DNA of 38,081 nucleotides from Entophlyctis helioformis (lineage: Eukaryota; Chytridiomycota; Chytridiomycetes; Chytridiales; Chytriomycetaceae), in contig JAHLKH010000219.1 in NCBI GenBank assembly GCA_025526915.1, positions 1-38,081 on the forward strand, given 5' to 3'. Position 1 is the first letter of the stretch; every line of letters starts with the position of its first letter. The notes beneath the pieces are model-generated. The model was not told the origin of the DNA. It made no database searches and saw only the letters and a program-made list of their open reading frames with translations. Made by a program: the position numbers and the translations under genes. This document shows, piece by piece, positions 1 through 10,900 of the stretch.

Positions 1-8
1 CAGCAACA

Positions 9-1910
9 ATGGCAACTGCAGCCACGGCGATGGCAGCGATGGCAGGCGCACCTCGAGCAGGCCGTCGCAGACCCGGTCGGCGTCCCGCTCGGGCATGGCG
101 ACCAGCACGGCGGTTTGCGGGCCAGCCAGGCGCTCAGCACGACGCTGACGCACTCGGCGAGCTCGGGGAACTGCGCCAGCTGCAGCAGGTACTCGGCGAG
201 CATGGCGCCGGGCGGGTTTGTCAATGTGACGACAAGCGGATGCTGCGCGGAGTTGGACGACGTCGAGGGCGAGGGCGAGGGGCGAGGCGGCGGCGGCGCG
301 GCGGTGGTGGTGGTGGTGGTGGTGGTGCGGTCAAGAGCGAGGACGAGCCTGCGGTGCCCGCCAGCAGCAGCAGCGACGTCGACAGCGACGTCGACAGCGT
401 GCCGTCGGACAGCAGCGCCGACAGCATCGGCCGTGCTGCCACGACAGCGGCCAACAAGACGGCCAACGCCAAGACGGCCAAGACGGCCAATGCGAATGCC
501 ACGGCCGGCGACGGCAGCGTCGACACGCCCGCCAAGCCGCGCAGGGTCATGTCCGGCGCCGCAGCCCGGACGCGGCTGCGCGAGGCGATGCTGTTCGAGC
601 TGCGGCGAGTGTCTGGGCTCGTGGCCCACAACGCGCTCAACGACACCGTGCGCATCGTGGGCGAGACGCACTCGCAGCAGCGCTACCGTGCCCCGCCCAG
701 GTGGGCCTTTACGCTTCTGCTCTTGTGCCACTCCTCTGCTCGTCTGCTCTTGTCTGCTCTTGTCTGATACTGTTCTTGTGCCGCTCGGCGCGTCTGACGC
801 CTTGCAATGCATCGGGCAGGGCTGGCCGCTGGCCGCTGGATCCGACCAAGCTGCCGCGCCGCGTCCGCACACGTCCATCCGCCAGGCCGTGCCCGCCTCG
901 GTGCAGCCGCAGCCCGTCCGCACCACGCACCCGGCCAAGCCCGTGCCGTCGCTCGACGTGTCCGAGCACCTGCGCGACCACCTCGTGGCCGCCCTGCGCT
1001 GCGTGGTCGACTCGGAGACGCGGTTGCGGCCGCCGCAGGCCAACTGGAGCACCGTGCTCGCGGATCCGGCTGCCATGTCCCCGCGCGAGGTGGATGCCAT
1101 GATGCGCTTGGGTCACCTGGCGCAGCGGCGGACGAGGCGGTGCACAACGACTCGATCGATCCGTGGGTGTTTGAGAAGAAGTGGGTGGTGAATGGCTGTG
1201 CACGTGCTGTACATACCTGCGACGTGCAGGAGTGCGCTAACGCGGCCGTCTCGTGACTGTGGCAGTGAGACCGTGGCCGGATTGCGAACCAGACGACGGC
1301 CATGGCGATCAGGATCTTGCACACGGTCTCTACAACGCGGCACGCCATTGCGTAAGCTGGACGTCGTGCTCTCTTGTCGCGTCCTCCCTCGCCTCACTCT
1401 TTTTCTTTTGCACTCACGGTGCTGTGCGCTCACCTGCTGGCGACCGACAGAGGCGATCGCGAGTTCTCGCTGGCGGCCGACCCGGAACATCTCTTTCACG
1501 GCGGCGCATCTGGCCGGCGTCCCGGAAAAGTAAGAGTGACGTGGCCTGATGCTGCTGCTGCGTTGGATCACTGTGACGGTGGCGTGATGCGCTGTGACGG
1601 CGACTGGCTGGACTGGACTGAACTGCTGACTCGACTCGGTGACGGACAGTGTGATCATCAACGCGCGGCGGCGGCTGCGAGGGCTGACGCGCGTGCCGGA
1701 CAAGGTCGGACGGTTCTTTATTGCACGCAAGGAGGCGAGACAGGCTGCGCAGCGAGCCGCGCTGGATGCGTCGGGCATTGGTGCAGTGCTGGCTGCGCAG
1801 ATCGAGGCTCGGCTGGAAGCGCAGCAGCAGCGCGCCGTCAGGCTGCAGCGGAGGAGCCGCCTGTCCTGCAGCCGCGGACACAAACACGCGTTGACGGGTT
1901 TCTCCGCGTG
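9..1910 (+). CDS. Multi-exon gene of unknown function (partial or unresolved model)
   Basis: Several plus-strand stretches read like protein, but no full model could be fixed. Frame 0 up to about 692 ends in a helical segment (ARTRLREAMLFELRRVSG) after a Ser/Asp and Ala/Thr/Lys-rich low-complexity part, with a GT donor near 693. Frame 1 from about 845 to 1125 contains SLDVSEHLRDHLVAALR. Frame 0 then resumes with DEAVHNDSIDPWVFEKKW, with no intron-sized gap, so a 1-nt slip near 1125 is likely. Further candidate exons lie at about 1270-1337 (AMAIRILHTVSTTRHA) and 1433-1511 (GDREFSLAADPEHLFHGG), joined by a good GTAAGC...CAG intron, and at about 1650-1860 (KVGRFFIARKEARQAAQ). I do not recognise the family. 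The 5' end may lie before the window. The long minus-strand frame across this region looks like a shadow. Confidence 0.35.
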
Positions 1911-2103
1911 TCCCTGTGCTTCACACGCCATGCTGTTGATGGGCCGTGGCACTTGTCCCACTGTCGCGGCTCTTGGCACCTGTGCCATACATAAACGCTC
2001 GTTGCTGCTTTGCCTCGACGCTTGTACACCCGCGACAACCGCGACAACCACGGCAACCGCCACCACCAGATCCACTTTTACATCCACATCCACATCCAAC
2101 GCA

Positions 2104-4101
2104 ATGCGCCTTCTTGCCAAGACTGTCTTTTCGGCCGCTGCAGCAGCTGCCGCAGTCGCCCTGTTCAGCGGCCGTGCAGCCGCCCAGACGCCAGCCCTCG
2201 ACGGTTTCTTCCAGATCGTCGCGCAGGGGCTTGTAGCCTCGATCCACGCCGTGCTCCTCCCGCGCACCGGCAAAGTCATGATGCTCGAGCGCATCGACGG
2301 CGGCCAAGCCGGCACCGTGCATGCCATGGAGTTTGACACGACCACGTACGCGGTGCGGCCCGTCGCCTTTGCCTCGGACGTGTTCTGCTCGGCCGGCTTC
2401 GTGTCGCCCGACCCCCTTGCCCGCGTGTTCAATGTCGGCGGATGGATCGGCCCGGCGCTCGAGGCTGTGCGCGTGTTTGTGCCGTGCGGGACGCCTGGCC
2501 TGTTTGGCCAGTGCCAGTGGGCCGAGGACGCTACCCTTGCGGCGCTCAAGGTGCGATGACTGTCTGGTTGCTTTGGTGTTGCGCGCGGGGTGGTGATGCC
2601 AATGTAGAGGCAACTGACGTTTTGACGCGCGTGTGTGTGTGTGCGTGCGTGTGTGCGCTTATCGGTGTGTGTGCACAGGTGCCGAGATGGTATCCGACGG
2701 CGCTGCCGCTTGCCAATGGCCGCGTCGCCGTCATTGGCGGCACCACGGGCATCGTCGGCGTGTTCCCACCGGCGTTTAACCAGCCCAACATGGAGTTTGT
2801 GCCGCCGGCGGCCGGCGAGCAGGTGATCACGCTGCAGCTGCCTCGTCGACACGGACACGTACAACATGTACCCGCACGCGCACCTGCTGCCCAACAACCT
2901 GGTGTTTCTGATGGCCGGCGACCGCTCGCAGCTGCTCAACCCCAACACGTTTGCGCCGGTCGCCGAGCTGCCCGTCATTCCGGACGGCAAGCGCACGTAT
3001 CCGTTCACGGGCGGGTCGGTGCTGCTCACGCTGTCGCCGCGCAACAACTATCTGGCCGAGGTACTCGTGTGCGGTGGTGGCACGGGGACAGTGATTACCG
3101 CGCCGGCGCTGGCGTCGTGTGGCCGCATCTCGCCGCTCGATCCTGCGGCCCAGTGGCAGATGGAGGCGATGGTGCGTGCGTGGGATATGGCGTGGATGGG
3201 ACTGGCTGGCAGACTGACTGGCTGACTGACGCGTGTTGATGCGACAGCCGTATGCACGGGTGATGCCGGATCTGACGCTGCTGCCCGACGGCACGGTGCT
3301 CATCCTTAACGGCGCGCAGACGGGCTGGGCCGGGTTCGCCAACGCCGAGTACCCGGTGCAGACGGCGGTTCTGTACGACCCGTACCTGCCGGTCGGAGCG
3401 CGGATGCGGCCGCTGGCCACATCGACCATTGCGCGGCTGTACCACTCCGAGGCGCTGCTCATGGACGACGGCCGCGTGCTCGTGTTTGGGTCGACGCCCA
3501 ACGCCAACGCCAACGTGGACCCGGCCACGGTGCCGTACCCCAACGAGCTGCGCATCGAGGTGTACACGCCGCCGTATCTGGCCAACGGCGGGTACCGGCC
3601 AGTGCTCATGGGCGGCGTGCCGCTGGGCGGTATGGCGTACATGCAGGCGATGACGTTGAACGTGGCGTTGCCGTCTGGCGCACCGCAGCAGGCGCAGATT
3701 GTTCTCATGACAAGTGGGTGCACGGCTCTGCCTGCTGTTCCATGGCTGCTGGTCCATGGCATGCTGTGCTTGGCATGTTGTGCTTGGCAGCGAGACTAAC
3801 GCCAGGCAATGGACGTGCAGACGGCTTTGTGACGCACTCGACGCACATGGGGCAGCGGCGCGTCGAGCTGAGCGCGGTGTGGCAGCGCGTGGGCGGGGCA
3901 GGCGCGGCGGCGGCGGCGCGACAGACGCAGCAGACGCCGCTGTACAACGTGCAGGTGACGGGTCCGCCCAACGCGGCGATTGTGCCGCCGGGCTGGTACC
4001 AGCTGTTTGTGGTGGACGGGCGCATGCCGTCGGTTGCGCAGTGGGTGCAGGTTGGCGGCGATCCGTACGGCGTCGGGCGCTGGCTGCAGAACCTGGCGTG
4101 A
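2104..4101 (+). CDS. Glyoxal oxidase-like copper radical oxidase, secreted (four exons, one apparent frameshift)
   Basis: Exons are 2104-2550, 2679-3171, 3248-3713 and 3821-4101; introns are GT-AG and the last has a CTAAC branch site. The product is about 561 residues, the usual size for fungal glyoxal oxidases, which oxidise aldehydes to acids and release H2O2 outside the cell. It starts with a hydrophobic Ala-rich signal peptide (residues 1-28). Radical-copper residues of the galactose/glyoxal oxidase family are visible: Cys95 in DVFCSAGF, Tyr154 in RWYPT, Tyr378-His379 in [11 protein letters not shown], and a His in THSTHMGQR (about 474-477). The C-terminal [12 protein letters not shown]...VGGDP block is typical of the family's last domain. 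In exon 2 the reading frame changes near 2841 (CTGCCTCGTC): one extra C would explain the break, so this is either an assembly indel or a recent lesion. Everything else is intact. Confidence 0.87.
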
Positions 4102-4378
4102 CGTTGTACTCTCGCGGCTCGCGCGCTGTTCACGCGCTGTTTTGCAGATCTGCGGAATGAAGGCGATGGTTTTCGGAACCGAAAAGTTTTTCATTGTTTT
4201 CTTTCCATTTTCGGACAAGCGACGAGCGGGCGAGCGAACGAGCGAGCGCAGCAGCAACAACAGCGACGCTCACGCCTACGCTCACGCTCACCGCACGCCC
4301 CGCTCCGGCCGCCTGCACACGTCGGGCCACGAGGAGCGACCCGCCCAGCCCGCGCCTTTCGACTCTGCCCCGGCCGCC
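4102..4378 (+). promoter_or_regulatory. Intergenic 5' region of the WNK gene
   Basis: Short gap between the oxidase stop and the kinase start. It holds an AT-richer stretch (about 4160-4215) followed by GAGCGA-type repeats and GCTCAC repeats. The start ATG at 4379 sits in a near-perfect Kozak context (GCCGCCATGG). No TATA box is obvious. Confidence 0.4.
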
Positions 4379-4453
4379 ATGGGCCTGCGATCCGCGCTGA
4401 CGGCGTCGCCCGCAGCACCGGGAGCGGATCCCGCAGGCAAGACTGCCGCCGAA

Positions 4454-4486
<33 letters not shown>

Positions 4487-4700
4487 GACAACAACGACGA
4501 CGGCAACAACGACAGCCGTAACAAGGACGACAACAAGGACGACGGCGAGGGCGACGACGAGGACAGCCAGCGCACGCCGGTGGCCAAGCCGGCACTCGCA
4601 CGGCCAGTGCCAGTGCCCGTGGCCGTGGCCGAGACTGAGGCCGAGGCAGTGGCCGAGACTGAGAGCGCGGCGCCGGCAATGCGGCACGGCTTGAACTCTG
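4379..4700 (+). CDS. WNK kinase gene, 5' part of first coding exon (cut off by the insertion)
   Basis: This encodes the first 107 residues of the kinase described at 13762-18946. The frame begins at the Kozak-like ATG and runs through a poly-Ser tract (AGC repeats at 4457-4483), an Asn/Asp-rich tract, and Pro/Val and Ala/Glu-rich low complexity. It reaches Leu-Asn-Ser inside the 11-bp duplication (4690-4700) and then enters the insertion, where the plus-strand frame continues by chance to a stop at 5386. Reading from 4700 directly to 13762 keeps the frame and continues into the Gln-rich half of the same exon. As the allele stands, this exon is separated from the rest of the gene by 9 kb, so full-length kinase is unlikely unless the element is spliced out or excised. 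Confidence 0.75.
4690..4700. repeat. Target-site duplication, left copy (11 bp)
   Basis: CTTGAACTCTG here is repeated exactly at 13751-13761, immediately outside the other terminal inverted repeat. In both copies TTG-AAC-TCT is read in the same kinase frame (Leu-Asn-Ser), as expected if one original site was duplicated on insertion. Confidence 0.88.
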
Positions 4701-4723
4701 GGCCCGATATTCATACAATTACC
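4701..4723 (+). repeat. Left terminal inverted repeat
   Basis: The reverse complement of 13728-13750 matches this segment at 18 of 23 positions with no gaps. Shared blocks in order are GCCCG, TCATAC and ATTACC. It directly follows the left 11-bp duplication. Confidence 0.83.
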
Positions 4724-4954
4724 AAGCGTTTTGGAATTGGATTCGACCAGAGAGGCGACGAATGCAAACCCACATATCACGTGATTGAAGGTTCGAGTCA
4801 GCAACGAGCATGCGACGACGAGCGGGCGAGGCACATCCACATGCATGAGGGTCTTACCTTTATCGTTAGAAAAAGTGACCCGTTAGGTCGATCGGGAGGT
4901 CCCCCGATTCAAATAGTTGGTAGTGGTGGTGCAAGTCAGAGTGCCAAAGGCTTG
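4701..4954 (-). ncRNA. Candidate guide (omega/fRNA) region downstream of the Fanzor stop
   Basis: This is the 254-bp segment between the Fanzor stop codon and the left TIR, read on the minus strand. In TnpB and Fanzor loci the guide RNA scaffold is usually transcribed from the 3' end of the ORF and its downstream region, and in TnpB elements it runs to the element end. Visible structure is limited: a 6-bp stem ATCGGG/CCCGAT with a 6-nt loop (4891-4908) and the palindrome ATCACGTGAT (4776-4785). If transcription ran through the TIR, the RNA 3' end would copy kinase-exon sequence next to 4700. Placement rests on family analogy, not on a recognised RNA family. Confidence 0.28.
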
Positions 4955-7900
4955 TCATGCGAGACAACACATGGCTGGCAACCAGGCTTGGGCACGACTT
5001 GCACGCCGCTGGATGGCAGTATGCATTGCCTTGATGTCTGCAAGGTGCTCTGGTGTGGCTGGATCGTCACTGGCTGGCGTGTGCGTCAAGTAGAGCGGCC
5101 GGTGTCCAAAGAGCAGATGCCACAGTGCGACCATCCCGATGTTGGTGGCTCCAAGCACATCGCGGTGGTAGACGGTCTTGCATGGTATGCACTCGTAGCG
5201 TCGCAGGTTGGTGCGGTTCTTGTCTGGGATCCGCTGCTTGCACTGCGGGCACATCTGGCTGGTCAGGTTCTCGTTGCAGCGGTAGATCTGTGTGTGTGTG
5301 TGTGTGTGTGCAGGATTGTGTGTCAGTTGGTGCACAGATGGATGGATGGATGGATGGATGGACAGCATGGCATCAGACGCACATAGGCATATCCAGACGA
5401 CCGCAGATGCCTGATGAGAAACCTCTCAAACACAGCGTGCCTGCCACCTTGGCCTGTAAAGTCGATGCCAAATGCCCAGACAACTGGGATGTTGTCCTCT
5501 GCCGACTTTTTTGGATCGAAGGGCAGGCCTTGAGACGCAGCTGATGCGCGCTTGCCAGTGGTTGATCCTGCCAGCTTCATGATGCCCTCAAGAGCGTTTC
5601 CGCGAATAGACATGCTGTTGCTGCGCATGGTGAACCGCTTGGCCTTGACCTTCTGTGGAATGCCATGCCATGCCATGCCATCCAGTGCAATCAGCAGGCA
5701 ATCAAGAAGCATGGCGGTCATGTCAATGGACATCCAGAAGCAGAGAAAACATACCCGTGCATTCAGGAATGGCGAGCAGTACGCACGGCAGCGCAGATCC
5801 CAAAAGGCTCTCTCGCCAGGCTTGACGTTTGGATCGGCATGCTTTGCTGTCTTGAATGCAATGGCCGCCTGGATGTCAGCTGCCTTGGCATATCGATTGT
5901 TGAACCTGGCACAAGAGGCAGGCTCTGTGAGTTGATCTGGTCAAGAGTGCGCATGGCAGAGTCATTGCATACATACCAGTCCTGAAAGATGCGCTCAGCA
6001 TGTGCAATGCCAGAGGAGAGCACGTAGTTGGACTCGAGCTTATACGAAAAGTCTCTGAGATCGACCAAGATGCTGGACGCGCCATACATGTACCGCTGGC
6101 CCCAATCAATGCCGACAATCCGCACAAACCGGTAGCCCATGTTGGTGAACAGCTTGTTGGCTTTGAGGATGTTGCGCAGTCGCTGCGAGGCGTAAAAGTT
6201 GCGCTGGGCCTGTCATGCCATGGCATGAGTGAGGAATGTGCAACGCATGTGCACCAAAGTGCGAGGTTGGCATGCAAGTGGCTTACAGGATTGGTCGCTT
6301 TTGGCTTGGTGGCTGTGGATGGCATGTCAGTCAGTGCTGGTGCCAAGTGTGCGTCTTGATGGCACAGCAACTCACATGTGCCATCCATGTGATCATGCCC
6401 ATCATGCCCATCATCATCATCATCAGAATCATCATCATCAACAACCCACGGCTGCTGGCCTGAAGACACCAGATTGGAGCATGCAGAGCAACGGCAGTAG
6501 TCAGAATCAATGTGTGCACCAAAGCATCCAAGCATGCCACATACAGCAAGGTGACTCTGGACGGTCTGTGCGGCCATTGAGAGCGAGTTGAAAGATGCTG
6601 TATCCATCCGTCCTGACACTGCCTGTCAGGATTGCCTTGGTCCGTTTTGCTGGATGCACAGCATCAATCGCAGCCTTGATATGCTCTCACGCTCCTTGCC
6701 AACCAGACCCTGCTTGTCGGCCTCTTGCGTCGCCTTGGCTGTGGCCTTGGCAACCGCGTCCATCTCCACAAGAGTACCAACTCTGACCTTGATATGCTCC
6801 TCGCGCTCCTTGCCAACCAGACCCTGCTCATCAGCCTCTTGCGTCGCCTTGGCTGTGGCCTTGGCAACCGCGTCCATCTCATCTTTGGCTTGTGCAGGTG
6901 TCTGGAAGCGACCTTTCTCAGGGCGGAGGCCGGGAAGCAGGACGTCGAGAACACAGAGCTCTTGACTTGCGCTGAATGCCGGCTCAATATCCTGGTTGAA
7001 TGACGTGAGGCCCAAGGTGGCTTTTTGGTAGTCTTGGACAAAAGTGCAGTGTCAGCATCAAATCATACAAGCATGGCATAAACAAGTACGACCTACTGAG
7101 TGCATCCAGAAGCTCCAGTCTCAATGTCTGCAAAGCATTACTCTGCTTGCCATTCTTGCGCTCATCCGTGGTCCCCATTACCGCCCAAAAGAGGGTGGCC
7201 TCAGTAATGAGGATGAACGGGTCGCGGCTCGCCGCCTCAGGGCACAACTTGATTGTTGTGCCAACAGCAAGCTTGCGCAGCTCGTAAAAGATCCTGATCT
7301 CTGAGAGTGACGCATTGCTCAAGATGGCACAAGCACATGCAATGCTTGCGGGATTGTATCAAGACCGCCGTTGTCTGTGGCTGGCAGCGTGCTGGGTGTC
7401 GCGGCCGCGGTGGTGGCCTTGTCCTTCCTGCGCCGTTGCCTCTTGGGTTTGGTGCTGTTGGTGGCCGATGAAGAGGTGGACCGGTCGTGCTTGAGACCCG
7501 AGGCAGGAGGGGCAGCGTCTTGAGCAGCGTCTAGTGAGGCGTCCTCAGTGGCCGGTGGTGTGGTTGATGCTGGCCCTTTGCGCCTTTGTTTCTTGCGCGT
7601 CGGTGGGCTTGGTGTGGCGACCTCGGCAGCAGTGCGTTTGGCATCCTTGGCGGTGGCATGCTTGGCATCCTCAGCGGCCTTCTTAATGATCCCATCCACC
7701 TGTCAACATCCTTGGCAGACGCACCCTGCACCAGGCTGTGAGCTGCATCAACCAACAGCTTGGACTGGTTGGTCATAAAATGGGTGGCCAGCATGCGGCC
7801 GACGTCGCGTGCAAGGTTGTTGTAGATGTCGTGCCTTGCTTTTGCACAAAGGCTGCTATCAAGCCTGTAGGGCAGGACAGCCTCCATAGTGTCCGTATGC

Positions 7901-10900
7901 ACAGCATCTGCCGTCGGTGCACTCTTCTGCATCAAGGCAGACAGCTTTGCATTCGCCTGCTCCACAGTTGACTTGAACTTATTGGCCTTGGTTGTCGCTG
8001 TCTGCTGCACGCGTGCTGTCCGTGAGATTGACTTCCGTGTGCCGCTTTCCACGTCGCTGCTTGCCGTGTGGTTTTCTGTGCTGCAGATGCCTGCTGTGTC
8101 GCGTCCACCTGCCCTCCTTCCGTCTCCATGTCCGATGTATGATCAGCTGCATCACGGTGACGATCCAGCAGTGGACAGGGTACTTGATCGCATGCGGCTG
8201 GACCATCTTATCATCCGCCATGATGTATCCAATGTGATATAGCAGCATGTCCAAAGCACCCTCGCCACCAGACGTGCTGCTGGTGAGCGCCGTGAGCAGC
8301 TCATTTGCAGTTGGGACTGCTGGCGGCTGGGCGGCTGGCAATGGTGCACCGGTGCTGCTGGCTGCTGTTGCTGCTGTTGCTGCCACAGTCTGCGATGCAT
8401 TTGCAAAGGTGCAGATCTCAAGCACCGTGCCATGCTCGAGAGGCACCAAACTGCCATAGCGAGGGATCTTCGTGTCGCTGCTATGTGGTCCTGTGCCATA
8501 CATCAGCCATGCATTGATGCGCTTTTGGAGGATGCACCTGCCCGTTGTCTGCATCGTGCCCTTGCCCTCGCCGAGGTCGTCTGGGTTGATGTAGTAGTAT
8601 GTTTTCACACTGCCACTAGTGACTTGCATCACGCAGTAGTCAAGTGGCAGTGGCGCGTCTGGGCTGAGCTTGACAAGAACCTCGACTATCGCGCCGATCA
8701 ACGCGAGGACAGCACACAAGAGGCCGGCTGTGTAATCGTACACCGTCAGGAGGGCGTCCTTTCTGACCGAAATGGCCGTCTGCTTGGCCAGTGGTGTCTT
8801 GGTATGGGTCCCAAAATACTTTGTATACTCTGGCTTGTTTGACAGCATCTTCTGCTCATTTCACGAGTGCACCAGTCAGCCTCACAACACCAAGCATCCA
8901 GAGCAACATGGCAACCAAACCCCATACCGCCAGATCCACAATCATAACACGGCTGTTATGCTGTGCCTCATCCCATCCTCATCCTCATCCTCATCCTTGC
9001 CCTTGCCCTTGCCCTTGCCTTGCTCTTGCTCTTGCTCTTGCTCTTGCCTTGCTCTTGCTGTTGCTCTTGTCCTCATCCTTGTACTTTGGTGCTTTGCGAT
9101 GATGCTGCACGTTTTTCCGACTGTCTGGTGTTTTGACTTTGAGGACCCCATTGACTGTCTGGACTGGCCCTGATGTCACGCAGCAATTGCCCGCAACATC
9201 CAGATGTGTCGCCCGTCTATCATGATATTCGTGTCTACCAGCAGAATCCATGTCAGCAAGCACAATCAGGGCTCGCAGCATGCCATCTGCCACTTACGTG
9301 CTTGTCGTTGTTGGAGATGGGGCCTTCCGGTGGCGTCGCCCTGACTTCTTCTTGTTTTTCTTGATGGTATTCTCGGTCGTAGCCTTCTCAGCTCGCTCGG
9401 CATTCTCCTTTGCATGTGCAGCCTCTGTCTCCTCAGAGAATTGGAATGGCGCCTGCCGTGGTTGGATGCAGCATCAGGCATCCCTTCCTTGTGCACGCAA
9501 CACAGTCACAATCACCAACGGTGCCCTGTAACCTACCGTCGTATTAGTGTCATCAAGTACACCAATGAGAAGTTTCTTGCGGTGTGCTTGTTCAGGGCGA
9601 TCGTTGTCAGATGACTTGGGCAGCGGTGGAGGAGGACCAGCCTGGGAGTAGAATGATCAGCAATCGTGCCAAATCAGTACAGGCACACACCATCAGTGGA
9701 AGATGAGACGCACGGCGGCTTGCTCAATGACTTTCTGCAGCAGGGCAATGGCCGTTTGACGCTGATTGACGAGTGTGATTGAATTGCCCTTGCTGATACG
9801 TCGATTCTTGAGGCCATTCAAGTCATTCAGTAGGTTTGTGGCCTCATCATGGATAACTGCAAACGTGTCTGCCGGCGCCACTCTTGTGCTGATCCGTCCG
9901 CGGTACTCGGTCTTCTTCTTGCCTGTATCTGCAATAGCACATTCAACAAAAACGGCACTGTGAGTGGATTGCATCAACCATTTCAATGCAAGCAGAATAT
10001 ACTTGGAGTGGCTGTATGCCGGAAGGGGGCATTTTGTGGATGCACGATCTCATCCAGCTGCGTCTTCATTCTTGGAGCAACAGTCTGTCCAGGAGCAATG
10101 GATCGAGTCAGTCACATTCAAGATCAACAACCGTGTGTGGTGCAAGAGCAACGGCATGCATCCAAGCCATGCAGCAACTTACAAAAGCATGCCAAATCAT
10201 CTGATCCGCCTTACTGAGCACCATGTAATCATCTGGCTCGATGGACTGCTCGCGCACAATCTGCAGCAGCTGTGCACTAGCCGCCCTGCAGATGGCTGCG
10301 AGGATGTCACGGCTAGTGACTCCATCATACTTGCTCGCAAGGAGATCAACTGTTTGCTCTATGATGGCGTCCAATGCCACGTGGCAGCCATTGACCTCCT
10401 TGAATGCCACATCCAGCCGCCTGCTGGCAACAATGCCATTGGCAAGCTGTTTGACGCGATCGCTCGTCAAGTGGACAGGTGGGACGCCAGTCTTGGCTTG
10501 CTGCTGCAGCTGCTGCGCAGTATGGATCAAACAGCAACCAGGCGATGAGCACCTGCACAATAACAAGATCGCAGCATCAGAAACAGGAAAGCCATGTCAG
10601 TTTTTCAGAAACACCACAGATGGCATGCATGCATACTTGGCTCCAGCCGAGGCTGTCACGTTGACATACATGTGGTTGGCATTGCCTTGTTGAGGCCCAG
10701 ATCTGTGCAAGGCATGCAATCGTGTCAATGCCAATATGTCCATAAAATCCTTCAAGAATAGACTTGCCTGCGACAATCGGGGCTGCATCGTGCCAACTGG
10801 CACTTTGGGCTCGATTCGGTCGACAAAGACCGAGAATGCGTTCTTGAACATTGGTATGAGGCTCTTGTCATGACTCTTGGCCAAGTCCTTGATGTACGCA

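Larger units (their letters stand above)
4955..7032 (-). other. Fanzor domain: RuvC nuclease with zinc ribbon (eukaryotic TnpB homologue)
   Basis: Exon 7032-6545 starts NYQKATLGLTSFNQDIEPAF and, after correcting one base, reaches KAILTGSVRTDGYSIFQLAL, the TDG block seen before RuvC in TnpB/Fanzor proteins. An acidic exon (6459-6376) follows. Four exons with fully consistent phases (6209-5977, 5905-5755, 5652-5383, 5287-4955; 329 codons) then give VRIVGIDWGQRYMYG (RuvC-I Asp), IPVVWAFGIDFTGQGGRH, YRCNENLTSQMCPQC (RuvC-II Glu plus first CxxC), RRYECIPCKTVYHRDVLGATNI (second CxxC, then RuvC-III Asp) and a short tail. All three catalytic acids and four zinc cysteines are present. The introns exclude bacterial contamination. 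Homology to TnpB/Fanzor is secure; RNA-guided cleavage is inferred from characterised relatives such as the Fanzor of the chytrid Spizellomyces. Confidence 0.87.

Noticed and set aside
1113..3047. 644-codon minus-strand open frame
   Set aside because: It runs antisense to the oxidase exons with their conserved motifs; high GC keeps the complementary frame open.
4891..4930. tRNA-like motif (CCCGATTCAAAT) near the Fanzor 3' end
   Set aside because: No acceptor, D or anticodon stems could be paired around it; only an isolated hairpin remains.
6376..6459. Reading the acidic exon in the Met-rich frame, which would match the next exon's phase
   Set aside because: That frame gives a run of Met residues and loses the upstream TDG block; the Asp-rich frame fits the preceding donor phase better, so a 1-nt discrepancy is reported instead.
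7640..10060. Ultra-short introns (25-34 nt) to explain frame changes
   Set aside because: Candidate GT...AG pairs exist but most do not give compatible phases, and all secure introns in the window are much longer (about 69 nt upwards).
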